NCBI GenBank assembly: GCA_017303715.1
Contig: JAFLBZ010000001.1
Coordinates: forward strand, 124,001-188,000
DNA: 64,000 nt
Reading direction: 5' to 3'
Source of the DNA: Rhodothermia bacterium
GTDB taxonomy: Bacteria; Bacteroidota; Rhodothermia; Rhodothermales; UBA2364
The notes under the pieces are model-generated. The model saw only the letters and a list, made by a program, of their open reading frames with translations, did not search any database and had not been told where the DNA came from. Position 1 is the stretch's first letter. Every line of letters begins with the position of its first letter. The position numbers were made by a program, and so were the translations under genes. Shown here one piece after another: positions 43,432 through 53,208 of this stretch.

Positions 43432-44229
43432 ATGAAACTTTCATCCATACACGTTTATCCCGTAAAATCGTTGGCAGGACGTGCCCAAACAGAGGCATAC
43501 GTCACACGCCGCGGATTACAGATGGACAGGCGGTGGATGCTGGTGGATGAAGATGGAGACTTCCTCTCGCAGCGAGAATGTCCGGAAATGTGTTTGATCC
43601 AAACGTCCTTCAAAAACAACAACCTTAGACTTACCTTTGACCGAGAAACTTATACCATCCCACTAAACCTTCCTCTACAAGCCGAGCGATTATGGGCTAC
43701 CGTCTGGGGAGACGAAGTGGAGGTACAAATGGTGGATGAAACCGTGAACAAGTGGCTTTCCGATATTCTTGGAACCGACTGCCGATTGGTCTATATGCCC
43801 GACACCAGTAAACGGTTGGTCAATGAAACATTTGCCACACACGCCGATGACCATGTCAGTTTTGCAGATGGTTATCCCGTTTTACTCACCAACAAAGCCT
43901 CATTGAACCTTCTTAACACACAATTAGAACGGCCAATTGGCATGGATCGTTTTAGGCCAAATTTGGTGGTATCGGGATTTGAGCCTTTTGCAGAAGATCA
44001 ATGGAAGAAAGTGATCATTGGGGATATCCCCTTTGCCGTTGTGAAACCCTGTGAACGATGTAGCGTCATCACCATAGACCCACAAACAGCAAAGCGTGGT
44101 AAAGAACCCTTGCGAACACTGGCAAAGTTTCGTAATATCGAAGGTAAAGTAACGTTTGGACAAAATCTGATTCCGCTTAGAGAAGGCTCCCTCCGCCTTG
44201 GCAGTACTGTAACCGCAACCGTTAAGTAA
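43432..44229 (+). CDS. MOSC domain-containing protein (mARC-like)
   Basis: A 265-residue protein with an N-terminal MOSC_N beta-barrel (SSIHVYPVKSLAGR, RGLQMDRRWMLVDEDGDF) followed by a MOSC domain with GMDRFRPNLVVSG and the conserved cysteine in KPCERCSVITID that coordinates molybdenum. Such proteins transfer or use the molybdenum cofactor, for example in N-hydroxylated compound reduction. A moeA gene follows two genes on, which fits. Cytoplasmic; no signal peptide. Confidence 0.9.
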   Translation: MKLSSIHVYPVKSLAGRAQTEAYVTRRGLQMDRRWMLVDEDGDFLSQRECPEMCLIQTSFKNNNLRLTFDRETYTIPLNLPLQAERLWATVWGDEVEVQMVDETVNKWLSDILGTDCRLVYMPDTSKRLVNETFATHADDHVSFADGYPVLLTNKASLNLLNTQLERPIGMDRFRPNLVVSGFEPFAEDQWKKVIIGDIPFAVVKPCERCSVITIDPQTAKRGKEPLRTLAKFRNIEGKVTFGQNLIPLREGSLRLGSTVTATVK

Positions 44230-44312
44230 AATTAGCTTTACTTACCTTTTTTCTTGTCTGTGGGAAATGGTCATCATTCCCCTCGTTCTGAGCACCCTTA
44301 TTTAGAGTTTAC

Positions 44313-44600
44313 ATGAGCGCGCCTATTCAAAATATAGATGCAGAACTGCTTGCCCATTATTGTAAGGCAATGGGGCATCCGGTTCGAATTCAAATCATTA
44401 ACATCCTCAAAGACACCGAGCAATGTGACTGTGGGGATATTGTAGATCAGCTACCACTTGCCCAATCCACCGTAAGCCAGCATTTAAAGGTGCTGAAAGA
44501 TGCCGGTTTGATTCGGGGAAACGTGGTTGGAACCCGAACCTTGTACTCTTTAAACCCAAAAGGACTGACCCACTTTAAGAAAATCGTGGATCATTTCTAA
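44313..44600 (+). CDS. ArsR/SmtB family transcriptional regulator
   Basis: A 95-residue winged-helix repressor. The recognition region is LAQSTVSQHLKVLKDAGLIRG. Upstream of it TEQCDCGDIVDQL has two Cys at the place where ArsR-type metal sensors carry a CxC site, so a thiol metal or redox signal is possible. It is 7 bp upstream of moeA, so it may regulate that gene and itself. The nearby copper genes are further upstream with separate spacing; control of them is only a guess. Confidence 0.9.
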   Translation: MSAPIQNIDAELLAHYCKAMGHPVRIQIINILKDTEQCDCGDIVDQLPLAQSTVSQHLKVLKDAGLIRGNVVGTRTLYSLNPKGLTHFKKIVDHF

Positions 44601-44607
44601 TACGCCT

Positions 44608-45816
44608 ATGTCGCCACCGATTTCCTTTTCGGAAGCACGTAAACGGGTTATATCAAATATTCTCCCACAACCAACCGAGACGATTCCGCTTGAAAAAAGC
44701 ATCGGGAGAACCTTGGCTGTTGCGGTATCGGCACAAAATGATCTCCCGTTGTTTGACAACAGCGGCGTGGATGGCTTTGTGCTTCGACTCGACGGCTTGG
44801 TAACAGGTGCAGCATTAAAGGTTTTTGGTACTATTGCGGCTGGAGAGGTATGGGTTGGTGATTGGCCAAGAGGGACGTGTTTACGCATTATGACGGGAGC
44901 GCCAATCCCACATGAGGCCGAAGCAGTCGCAATGGTGGAGTGGACTTCACCATTGGCAACGGACGTTATACGCCTAAACCAATTACCGCAACGAGGGGAA
45001 CACATCCGAAAAAAAGGTAGTGACCTCAAAAAAGGCAGCAAAATTGCAGAATCCGGCCAGAAAATAAGCCCCGCGCTGTTGGGTGCTTTTGCATCTCTGG
45101 GCTTGGACAAGATTGAGGTCTTTCAACAACCGCGTGTAGCCATATTAACCACAGGTAACGAAGTTGTGGATCTCCAAACGCCCCTGACGCCCGGAAAAAT
45201 CCGGAATACAAGCCGTTACCTCTTAGAAGGCATGGTCTCAGAAGCAGGCGGCACAGTGGTTTGGTGTCAACATGCAAAGGACGATGTCCAAGAACTTCAA
45301 CACCGACTACTGGCAGCCTTAGCGGATTCAGACATCTTGGTGATTTGCGGGGGCGTTTCGGTAGGGGATTACGACTTTGTAAAGCCCGTTTTGCAATCGC
45401 TCGGCTGGAAAGCGATTGTGACGGGTGTACGCCAAAGACCGGGAAAACCATTCTCTTTTGGACGATTGGGGGACAAATTGGTCTTTGGATTACCCGGAAA
45501 TCCCGTTTCTACGGCAGTATGTTTCGATCAGTACGTTCATCCGGCCATGCGTGCCATGATGCAGCAAAAACCTAATTTCAGAACCATGGAGTGGGCAAAT
45601 TTAACCACTGGGGTTTCAAAAGTCGCACACTTGCATCATTTTGTACGTGGTGTTCTTTGGTGTGACGAATTGGGGCAAAACCACGTAACGCCTACTGGTC
45701 CACAAGGCTCTCACGTTTTTGTATCAATGGTGCAAGCAACTTGTTTGATTCATCTACCGGAAGGCCCAGATTATCTTGAAGCCGGAACCATTGTGGCGGT
45801 CGAGCGGTTGACTTGA
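44608..45816 (+). CDS. moeA: Molybdopterin molybdenumtransferase MoeA
   Basis: A 402-residue enzyme that inserts molybdate into adenylated molybdopterin. The N-terminal region reads LPLFDNSGVDGFVL where most MoeA proteins have FDNSAMDGFA, and RIMTGAPIPHEAEAV follows. The core has LTTGNEVVD and the substrate loop CGGVSVGDYDFV, with KPFSFG and GLPGNPVSTAV towards the C-terminus. Length is standard. It follows the ArsR gene by 7 bp. Confidence 0.95.
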   Translation: MSPPISFSEARKRVISNILPQPTETIPLEKSIGRTLAVAVSAQNDLPLFDNSGVDGFVLRLDGLVTGAALKVFGTIAAGEVWVGDWPRGTCLRIMTGAPIPHEAEAVAMVEWTSPLATDVIRLNQLPQRGEHIRKKGSDLKKGSKIAESGQKISPALLGAFASLGLDKIEVFQQPRVAILTTGNEVVDLQTPLTPGKIRNTSRYLLEGMVSEAGGTVVWCQHAKDDVQELQHRLLAALADSDILVICGGVSVGDYDFVKPVLQSLGWKAIVTGVRQRPGKPFSFGRLGDKLVFGLPGNPVSTAVCFDQYVHPAMRAMMQQKPNFRTMEWANLTTGVSKVAHLHHFVRGVLWCDELGQNHVTPTGPQGSHVFVSMVQATCLIHLPEGPDYLEAGTIVAVERLT

Positions 45817-45831
45817 GAAAGTCTATGCCGT

Positions 45832-46728
45832 ATGACCGAAGACAACCTGACGGATTTAACGCCTTTTCTCCCTAAAACACTATTGGATCCGGGAAATTTA
45901 AGGCAGGCAGAATTGGTCTTGCAGTCCAAACGTATTCCGTACCGAATCACAAAAGAGGGTGAAATGGGACGGCTGTGGGTCCCAACAGCATTTTCCAATT
46001 CCGCCATAACGGAATTAAATGGTTTTTTGAACGAACAGCCCGTTGTAACCGAAAAATCACCGGCATTGGGAGAAGGAAAAGGTTTTGAACCTATCTTAAT
46101 GGCCATTGCGGGCTGGATTTTTTTTCACCTTTTTGTACACCAAGCCCATCACGCTTCTTGGATTCCGCTGGGTGCTGCGCAAAAAAGTGAAATCATCGCT
46201 GGTTCATGGTGGCGTGCCCTTACGGCCCTAACGCTTCATGCAGACGCACAGCATCTTCTGGGAAACATGCTCTTTGGCGGATTTATCTTTTTTTGGTTAA
46301 GCCGCATGGTGGGCAATGGCATGGTCTTTTTTTTGGCGCTCTTATCGGGCTTTTTTGGAAACCTGTTGAATGCCTACGCTCAACCAATTGGGCACATTAG
46401 TATAGGCGCCTCCACCGCCATTTTTGGCACTCTTGGTGTTCTGATGGGTATTCGGATTACCCTAAGCCGAGCGGATCTGATGCGGGGTGTGGGGATTCCA
46501 CTGCTAACAGGGGCCATTATGTTGGGTCTTTTTGGTGCTGGCTCCGATCCTCGGACGGATGTTGGGGCGCATATTTTTGGATTTTTTACAGGACTTCCGA
46601 TTGGGTTCCTTTGGTTCCAAATCTGGAAGAAACATACATCGGGAATCATTGAGAAAAACGTTTTTTGGGGCATTTTTTCCTTGATGACCCTTGTCTTGGC
46701 TTGGGGGTATGCCTGGGCAACCGCTTGA
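45832..46728 (+). CDS. Rhomboid family protease with N-terminal cytoplasmic extension
   Basis: A 298-residue membrane protease. The first 90 residues are soluble (MTEDNLTDLTPFLPKTLL...), with an arrangement reminiscent of DUF2007-like extensions. Membrane segments start near residue 85. The catalytic serine is S194 in GASTAIFG and the histidine is H247 in VGAHIFGF; the loop HADAQHLLGNMLFGG is typical. It sits between moeA and topA, 15 bp after moeA. Substrates unknown. Confidence 0.88.
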   Translation: MTEDNLTDLTPFLPKTLLDPGNLRQAELVLQSKRIPYRITKEGEMGRLWVPTAFSNSAITELNGFLNEQPVVTEKSPALGEGKGFEPILMAIAGWIFFHLFVHQAHHASWIPLGAAQKSEIIAGSWWRALTALTLHADAQHLLGNMLFGGFIFFWLSRMVGNGMVFFLALLSGFFGNLLNAYAQPIGHISIGASTAIFGTLGVLMGIRITLSRADLMRGVGIPLLTGAIMLGLFGAGSDPRTDVGAHIFGFFTGLPIGFLWFQIWKKHTSGIIEKNVFWGIFSLMTLVLAWGYAWATA

Positions 46729-46856
46729 TGGATGACTATTTACAACCGCTAAAAACCCCGTAATTTTACCGATATTTGGTTCAGATGATTGACGGAAGGT
46801 GATTAATAGCCTACATTCCGACGCTTATTGAATCCTCCACGATTAAAACCAGCATA

Positions 46857-49415
46857 ATGAAGCGACTCGTATTGGTTGAATCGCCCACGAAAGCCAAAAC
46901 CATCCGTAAGTTTCTACCGAAAGAATATCAGGTAGAAGCTTGTATGGGTCATATCCGCGACTTGCCCGGCTCGGCATCCGAAATTCCGGCCAAGTTCAAA
47001 GGAGAAAAATGGGCAAGGCTTGGGGTGAATGTAGAAAAGAATTTTGAACCGCTTTATGTGGTTTCCACCGATAAAAAGAAGATTGTTGCAGAGATCAAGG
47101 ACGCCCTAAAATCCGCAGACGAGCTATACATCGCAACGGACGAAGACCGCGAAGGCGAGTCTATTGGTTGGCACTTACTTGAGGTTCTCAAGCCCAAGAT
47201 TCCAGTTAAGCGGATGGTTTTTCATGAAATCACCAAAGAAGCCATCATGGAAGCTCTTCGTAAAACCCGTCAGGTGGATGTCCATCTGGTTAATGCACAA
47301 GAAACACGCCGTATTTTAGATCGTTTGGTTGGCTATACCGTTTCTCCGTTGTTATGGCGAAAGGTCATTCCCAAACTTTCTGCTGGGCGTGTACAAAGTG
47401 TGGCGGTACGGCTATTGGTGCTTAGGGAACGTCAACGGATGATGTTTGTCTCGGCAGGATATTGGGACTTACGCGCCCTGTTGTCGCAGGCCGGTAAGCA
47501 ATTTGAAGCCGTGATGACACACCTTAATGGCAAACGCTTGGCAACCGGCAAAGACTTTGACGACCATTCCGGTTCCTTAAAAGAGGGATCGGATGCCTTG
47601 TTGCTTTCTGCCGAGCAAGCCGAGAGCCTTGCAAAGCGTCTTTCGGGCGAACCTTGGAAGGTGGTGCAGATCGAGGAGCGATTAACAGACCGCAAACCGT
47701 ATGCACCGTTCATCACTTCTACGCTACAGCAGGAAGCAAGTCGTAAACTCCGGTTTTCTGCAAGACACACTATGCGATTGGCACAAGGGTTATACGAAAG
47801 AGGTTTAATTACCTACATGCGTACAGACTCTACAAACCTATCTAATGAAGCCCTTGAGGCCGCTCGAAATACGGTTTTAGATCGGTATGGAAAGGATTAT
47901 CTGCATCCATCGCCGCGCCAATTTGCTTCAAAGTCCAAAAATGCACAAGAAGCACACGAGGCGATTCGTCCTGCCGGTACAGCAATGCAAACAGCAAAGG
48001 AATTGGCCTTGACGGGCGATGAAGCCGCTTTGTATGACCTCATTTGGAAGCGTACCGTAGCCTCTCAGATGGCGGATGCTAAGCTTAAATTTACGACAGC
48101 CACCATAGAAGCGGGACGAGAAGACATTGCCCATTTCCGCGCTTCCGGCAGAACAGTGATTTTCCCCGGCTTTTTCCGCGCTTATGTGGAAGGCTCCGAT
48201 GACCCAGAATCCGCTTTGGATGATAAAGACCAACCCTTGCCCGATTTAAAGAAGGGCGATCAGCCCATTTGCAAAAAAGTAGAGGCTGTAGGCCACGAGA
48301 CAAAACCGCCGGCACGTTATACCGAAGCCTCGTTGATTCAAACCCTTGAGGCGGAAGGCATTGGACGACCAAGTACCTATGCCTCCATTATGGACACCAT
48401 CGTGGAACGGGGCTATGTACGGCGCTACAACAACCAATTGATTCCGACCTTCACCGCCTTTGCAACCACACAGCTTTTAGAGGCAAACTTCTCCTATATG
48501 GTGGATGTGGGCTTTACCGCAGAGATGGAGCAGGTTCTGGATGACATCTCCGAAGGTTCCAAAAAAGCCTTGCCCTATTTAGAGGGGCTTTATAACGGGA
48601 CAGAAGGCTTGGAAAAAAAGGTGGAGCGCGGCTTGGATCAGATTGATGCCCGCGAGGTGTCCACCATTCGTTTTCACAAGTGGGAACCCTATTGTGTGCG
48701 TGTTGGGAAATTTGGGGCTTATTTAGAATATGAGGAAGCCGGAGAACGCCAAACCGCGCCCATTCCCGAAGATGTAGCACCCGCAGATTTGTCAATAACG
48801 GACTTTGCCGAATACATTGACAAGAAGCAAAAAGGAGACGAGGTTTTAGGCATCCATCCCGAATTGGATAAGCCCATCTTTGTAAAAAAAGGACCTTACG
48901 GCGAATATGTGCAATTAGGCGAGGACGAAGAGAAGCCGAAGCGGGTTTCTTTGCCAAAAGGGGTTAGCATGGAACAGGTGACGCTTGAAATGGCCTTAGA
49001 CTTGCTTCGTTTACCTCGAACGGTGGGCAATCATCCCGATACTGGCAAAACCATCGTGGCAAATGTCGGGCGATTTGGCCCTTATGTTCAACACGAGAAA
49101 ACCTTTGCGTCCCTAAGCAAAACGGATGATGTTTTGACGGTTAGCTTAGAACGTGCTTTGGTATTGATTGCGGCGAAGGAGGGCAAAAAATCCCCAATCC
49201 GCGTTCTGGGGGTTCATCCACAGACCAAAGAACCTATCGAGGTCTGGGAAGGACGTTACGGCCCTTACGTGAGCCACCAAAAAACAAATGCGACCTTGCC
49301 CAAGGATTTGTCTCCAGAGGAAATAACGTTCGAGGGAGCGATGCAGTTGCTTATAGCGAAAGCGGCAGAAGGTCCTACCAAAAAAGGAACACGTAAACGA
49401 ACGAGCAAAGGCTAA
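46857..49415 (+). CDS. topA: DNA topoisomerase I
   Basis: An 852-residue type IA topoisomerase. The Toprim domain starts LVLVESPTKAKTI; ATDEDREGESIGWHL supplies the acidic triad; catalytic Y320 lies in LITYMRTDS. The C-terminal 250 residues hold several GxFGPYV-type repeats (KFGAYLEYE, GPYGEYVQL, GRFGPYVQH, GRYGPYVSH) and no four-Cys zinc fingers, unlike E. coli TopA. It relaxes negative supercoils. A rho-independent terminator-like hairpin follows. Confidence 0.96.
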   Translation: MKRLVLVESPTKAKTIRKFLPKEYQVEACMGHIRDLPGSASEIPAKFKGEKWARLGVNVEKNFEPLYVVSTDKKKIVAEIKDALKSADELYIATDEDREGESIGWHLLEVLKPKIPVKRMVFHEITKEAIMEALRKTRQVDVHLVNAQETRRILDRLVGYTVSPLLWRKVIPKLSAGRVQSVAVRLLVLRERQRMMFVSAGYWDLRALLSQAGKQFEAVMTHLNGKRLATGKDFDDHSGSLKEGSDALLLSAEQAESLAKRLSGEPWKVVQIEERLTDRKPYAPFITSTLQQEASRKLRFSARHTMRLAQGLYERGLITYMRTDSTNLSNEALEAARNTVLDRYGKDYLHPSPRQFASKSKNAQEAHEAIRPAGTAMQTAKELALTGDEAALYDLIWKRTVASQMADAKLKFTTATIEAGREDIAHFRASGRTVIFPGFFRAYVEGSDDPESALDDKDQPLPDLKKGDQPICKKVEAVGHETKPPARYTEASLIQTLEAEGIGRPSTYASIMDTIVERGYVRRYNNQLIPTFTAFATTQLLEANFSYMVDVGFTAEMEQVLDDISEGSKKALPYLEGLYNGTEGLEKKVERGLDQIDAREVSTIRFHKWEPYCVRVGKFGAYLEYEEAGERQTAPIPEDVAPADLSITDFAEYIDKKQKGDEVLGIHPELDKPIFVKKGPYGEYVQLGEDEEKPKRVSLPKGVSMEQVTLEMALDLLRLPRTVGNHPDTGKTIVANVGRFGPYVQHEKTFASLSKTDDVLTVSLERALVLIAAKEGKKSPIRVLGVHPQTKEPIEVWEGRYGPYVSHQKTNATLPKDLSPEEITFEGAMQLLIAKAAEGPTKKGTRKRTSKG

Positions 49416-49543
49416 TGCTTCGGTGTTTATTTCTTGGCAAACAACCTATCAGGTTAAGTATATATTTAAAGCACTTAATCAGGGTGTAAATTTGCCAATA
49501 GATACGCATAAAATATAATTTTTGGGTTTTAGATTATTCTTAT

Positions 49544-49582
49544 AAAAGGAATTAGACCTTTGATTTTGGCCTAATTCCTTTT
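49544..49582 (+). terminator. Hairpin terminator after topA, within a dispersed motif
   Basis: A perfect 12-bp inverted repeat, AAAAGGAATTAG and CTAATTCCTTTT, encloses a 15-base loop. Its left arm and loop match the dispersed motif found after several other plus-strand genes. Confidence 0.65.
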
Positions 49583-49710
49583 AATTTCGCACCCACGCGA
49601 TTTTCTATTTCACCCTCGGTTTGGTAAAGAAAGCTTTAGGAAATTCGATCGTGCAGGTAACAACCAAAATAAGCGAAGCGTCCACAAATAAATTCTAAAT
49701 GGGCCTCTTC

Positions 49711-50496
49711 ATGCAAACACCTTCCCGCGTTGCCCTACATCTCCTTGGGATTCTTTTTGGTTTCTGTTCTGTACATGCACAGGTCAATACAGAGCGTTTG
49801 CGTGTTTTTGGAGACAAAGAGGGTTGGCATCATGGTCTGCAAGCAACATTTGCCTATGCTTCGGGAAACTCAAATTATGCCCGAATAAGCGGTACTTGGC
49901 GAACAGATTTTGAACAAAAACCGCGTGAACTTCTCTTTATCGCCAACGTTGAGCGGGGGGTGTCGAACGAGAAGCGATACCTCAACAAAGGCTTTGGGCA
50001 TTTACGCGCCCTTTACCGCATTATGGAACCACTTAAAGCAGAGATTTTTTTGCAAAAGGAATACAATGAATTTACCCGTTTACAAGACCGACAATTAGCG
50101 GGCGGCGGATTACGTTGGAAATTGGTCACCCGTTCCCCATTGTCCAAAACGAAGCCTTCAGGATTTTGGGCCTATGCTGGCCTCGGCGGGATGTATGAAG
50201 TCGAACGGATTAAGGACGATCCGGCGGCCACCACACGGCTATTTCGCTCTACCAACTACCTTACACTATATTTAGATTTGGGAACGCAAGTTTCCATGAA
50301 CACCGTCGGATATTTTCAATTTGTTCCAAAACACGCGCATGATTTTCGGATTCTCGCCGAAAATAACCTTACGATCAACCTCACCAAAAAAATAGCACTC
50401 ACCTCTGGACTCGCTTTTCGCTACGACCATCAGCCTCCAGAAAATGTAAAATCGCACGATTTTTCGGTCACACAGGGTTTTAGATTGGCGTTCTGA
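49711..50496 (+). CDS. DUF481-type outer-membrane protein
   Basis: About 261 residues from the Met at 49711, which gives the signal peptide MQTPSRVALHLLGILFGF ending near VHAQ; a Met four codons upstream is an alternative. The mature protein is a series of amphipathic beta strands ending in FRLAF, with a terminal Phe, consistent with a beta-barrel. ATFAYASGNSNYARISGTW matches the DUF481 start. Role is unknown; distant relatives are called salt-induced outer-membrane proteins. Confidence 0.8.
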   Translation: MQTPSRVALHLLGILFGFCSVHAQVNTERLRVFGDKEGWHHGLQATFAYASGNSNYARISGTWRTDFEQKPRELLFIANVERGVSNEKRYLNKGFGHLRALYRIMEPLKAEIFLQKEYNEFTRLQDRQLAGGGLRWKLVTRSPLSKTKPSGFWAYAGLGGMYEVERIKDDPAATTRLFRSTNYLTLYLDLGTQVSMNTVGYFQFVPKHAHDFRILAENNLTINLTKKIALTSGLAFRYDHQPPENVKSHDFSVTQGFRLAF

Positions 50497-50833
50497 ATGA
50501 ACCTAAGGGATGAATGCTACCTTATTGTAATTAAACGAATTAGCTTTTTTCATACATTCTGACGTCTTCCACATACGCAAGACAACACGCAATTTCTCTC
50601 ATCACACTCGGATTATACGCGGCGGCACTTAGAAATAATCACCCAAAAACAGATCCGCCACGTAGGGGCAGTCATCTTTGCAAACGCTGGCCATTGTGTT
50701 AGCCGGATTCGCCCATCTCAACATTTATACAAATGGGATTCAAATAGCTTTTGGCTTTTCCTGCCTACAAAAAGCCATGAGAACCCCACCGTCATAAACC
50801 ATTACAGCTCGCTCGATTATTCTATACCATGAC
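50497..50833. other. Intergenic region with a dispersed motif copy
   Basis: No gene is visible. At 50524-50551 ATTGTAATTAAACGAATTAG then CTTTTTTC is another copy of the motif found 20-150 bases after plus-strand stop codons elsewhere in the window. The remainder shows nothing I can assign. Confidence 0.45.
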
Positions 50834-51739
50834 TTAACGCGCTGTTTTAATCAGACGTTTATGAAAAACGTGCTGGTCTTGTTTTATCTGCAACACGTAA
50901 ACGCCTTGTGGCAGGTTGGAAGGCAAGTTCAACCGTAAGCCCCCATCCTCAGAATTTGCGGCCTCTTGCTCAAACAGTTTCCGCCCAATCAGGTCAAATA
51001 CGGTTATCTGGATCTGCCCAGATTTGTCAGACTGGAAACGGATATTGGGGTTATTCTGAAAGGGGTTGGGGAAAACATCTAAACGAGCGAATGTTTGAGG
51101 TGTCGTTTCTTCCTCACGTGCTACAAGTGATGTTGCACGCCATTTTGCAGCAATCTGAAAAATATATTCGTTATTAAATTGTGTATCCCGCATCATCATC
51201 CAGCCCGTGCCCGATACATATGCTGCTGCCCTGCCCAAAGCCGGAATTTCAGCATTATCCGAAATCAGCACCAAGGTATCTTGTTTCCCCACAGTCTCCA
51301 CTTCTAACGTAACCCAAACATTTGTCTTAGGAGCAAAAACGAGGTTTCTTTTACCCAAGCCAATGGTATTGATACTCCCTCTCGATAAACTGCTGAGGAC
51401 TACTTTAAATGGTTTTACAAACTGTGCGTTTTCATCGGGCGTGCCATCTGGCGTGGAAGATAAAAAGCGCACAACCAGTGAATCGTTAAAACCATCTTGG
51501 CTTTTGGAAGTCCCCCAGACCCTAACATCAATAGAGGTCATCTGGCTATTGAATGGCGTATTATGTGGCGCGGTAAACCTAACAGCTTGTTTTGTAAAGG
51601 TTTGGGGAATATGCGCAAATGGTATGGGCCATGTAAATGCCGCAGCGTTCCCGCCAAAACTCTGAACAATATCTGCTGGGGTTTGCCCTTTCACTACCGA
51701 AGTAAAGCAAAGAAGTAAAAAGATAATTTTTTTGCTCAT
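50834..51739 (-). CDS. Exported protein with T9SS type A C-terminal sorting domain
   Basis: About 301 residues from the Met at 51739, chosen because MSKKIIFLLLCFTSVVKG is a signal peptide; the frame extends further upstream without signal character. The body is beta-rich (repeated Phe/Val strands, no recognised enzyme domain). The last 80 residues (FPNPFQNN, QITVFDLIGRKLFEQE, LPQGVYVLQIK, KRLIK) are the type IX secretion C-terminal signal. It should be exported across the outer membrane and surface-attached. No T9SS components are in the window. Confidence 0.85.
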   Translation of the reverse strand: MSKKIIFLLLCFTSVVKGQTPADIVQSFGGNAAAFTWPIPFAHIPQTFTKQAVRFTAPHNTPFNSQMTSIDVRVWGTSKSQDGFNDSLVVRFLSSTPDGTPDENAQFVKPFKVVLSSLSRGSINTIGLGKRNLVFAPKTNVWVTLEVETVGKQDTLVLISDNAEIPALGRAAAYVSGTGWMMMRDTQFNNEYIFQIAAKWRATSLVAREEETTPQTFARLDVFPNPFQNNPNIRFQSDKSGQIQITVFDLIGRKLFEQEAANSEDGGLRLNLPSNLPQGVYVLQIKQDQHVFHKRLIKTAR

Positions 51740-52220
51740 TTTACAGATGTTTAAAAAATTTAGAAAGGTTAAATAAAGACTAAAATTACCTTTCCATACG
51801 GTCTTAGTCAATACCATTCTCAAAATTAGTTAACCTGATAAACAAATCTCTCCAGCGGCAACAATGTAGATCAAATTGGGCAAGCCTACGCCAGTACAAG
51901 ACCTGACATTGTGTTTTTTGGCCAACTGAACCGACGATCATTCTCCGCGACACAGGAACGATCTTCGCTGCTACGCTCAACAGGGATGACAAAGCCGCCA
52001 ACTTGCGAACTGGATTTAACCAATGGTTGCTCATCTTAAGAAGAATAAAATCTCACGGTAAAAGTAGTGATTCAGCGCTAATCGTTAACGAAGTACGAAA
52101 AACAAGCGGTGATGCAGAAAATTTGGCGTCACCGTTTTACTTTATGGCAACCCAATATTCTCGTTTATCCGTACAGCACATACAGAACCTCAAAACCCAA
52201 TATTTGAACCTCAAACCAAG
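51740..52220. other. Intergenic region upstream of purU
   Basis: No convincing gene. A hairpin at 52108-52133 (GGTGATGC / GCGTCACC) precedes a T-rich stretch, about 90 bases before purU, and could be an attenuator or a decayed terminator. The 76-codon minus frame at 51804-52034 has no similarity I recognise. Confidence 0.4.
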
Positions 52221-53084
52221 ATGCAAGACGCGAATACCGCCCGTTTATTGATTTCCTGCCCCGACCGATCTGGCATTGTTGCTGCCGTGTCCCAATTTAT
52301 GTTTAGCCATGGCGCAAATATTTTGGATGCCGACCAGCACAGTACAGATCCCACCGGAGGCACTTTTTTTATGCGTATGGTTTTTTATTTAGAGGGATTG
52401 GATATTAGTCGGGCACAATTTGAAAAAGCCTTTTCGCGTGTTGTTGGCGTGCCTTTCCAGATGGAATGGCAAATTTCCTACGCCGATCAACCAAAGAAAA
52501 TGGCCATTTTGGTTTCTAAATATGATCATTGCTTTTTAGAATTGCTTTGGCGCTGGCAAAGAAAGGAACTTGGCGTGGAAATCCCGATGGTCATCTCGAA
52601 CCATCCAGACCTCCGGGGCGTTTCTGAACAATTTGGCATCCCCTATCATCACCTCCCTGTCACCAAAGAGACAAAACCAGAGCAAGAAACACAGATAATA
52701 TCACTGCTCAAAGAGGAAAGTATAGATCTGGTTATACTTGCACGTTACATGCAAATTCTTTCTGCGGAGTTCACTGCCCACTACCCGAACAAAATAATTA
52801 ATATTCACCATTCCTTTTTGCCCGCATTTATTGGTGCAAATCCTTATCAACGGGCATACGACCGAGGTGTTAAATTAATCGGAGCTACGGCGCATTATGT
52901 GACTTCTGACTTAGACGAAGGCCCCATTATTGACCAAGATGTGCAACGGGTTTCTCACCGCGAAGATGTTTCCGATTTAATCCGAATTGGACGCGATATT
53001 GAACGGCGGGTATTGGCGCGTGCAGTACAAGCGCATATCGAAGATCGTGTCTTGGTCTATCAAAACAAAACCGTTGTATTTTGA
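52221..53084 (+). CDS. purU: Formyltetrahydrofolate deformylase
   Basis: A 287-residue enzyme releasing formate from 10-formyl-THF. The N-terminal ACT domain starts [18 protein letters not shown]; the formyltransferase-like domain has [16 protein letters not shown] and [17 protein letters not shown] with the catalytic His/Asp. Length and architecture match PurU. A plus-strand single gene followed by a hairpin shared with the convergent neighbour. Confidence 0.95.
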   Translation: MQDANTARLLISCPDRSGIVAAVSQFMFSHGANILDADQHSTDPTGGTFFMRMVFYLEGLDISRAQFEKAFSRVVGVPFQMEWQISYADQPKKMAILVSKYDHCFLELLWRWQRKELGVEIPMVISNHPDLRGVSEQFGIPYHHLPVTKETKPEQETQIISLLKEESIDLVILARYMQILSAEFTAHYPNKIINIHHSFLPAFIGANPYQRAYDRGVKLIGATAHYVTSDLDEGPIIDQDVQRVSHREDVSDLIRIGRDIERRVLARAVQAHIEDRVLVYQNKTVVF

Positions 53085-53156
53085 TGGCTGCAATAGCCAT
53101 ACATGTAACATAATTCAATGAGCGTTGTCATGCAAAGTACATAATCAAAAAACAAC

Positions 53157-53190
53157 AAAAGGCACACCTTAAGTCCAAAAGTGTGCCTTT
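53157..53190. terminator. Bidirectional terminator between purU and the convergent lipoprotein gene
   Basis: AAAAGGCACAC and GTGTGCCTTT arms form a 10-bp stem around a 13-base loop; A and T runs lie on both sides, so it can serve either strand. Confidence 0.75.
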
Positions 53191-53208
53191 CTCCTTTATT
53201 TTCCATTT

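Noticed and set aside
51804-52034. A 76-codon minus-strand gene in the purU upstream region
   Set aside because: No similarity, no signal or start context, and the area reads like ordinary intergenic DNA.
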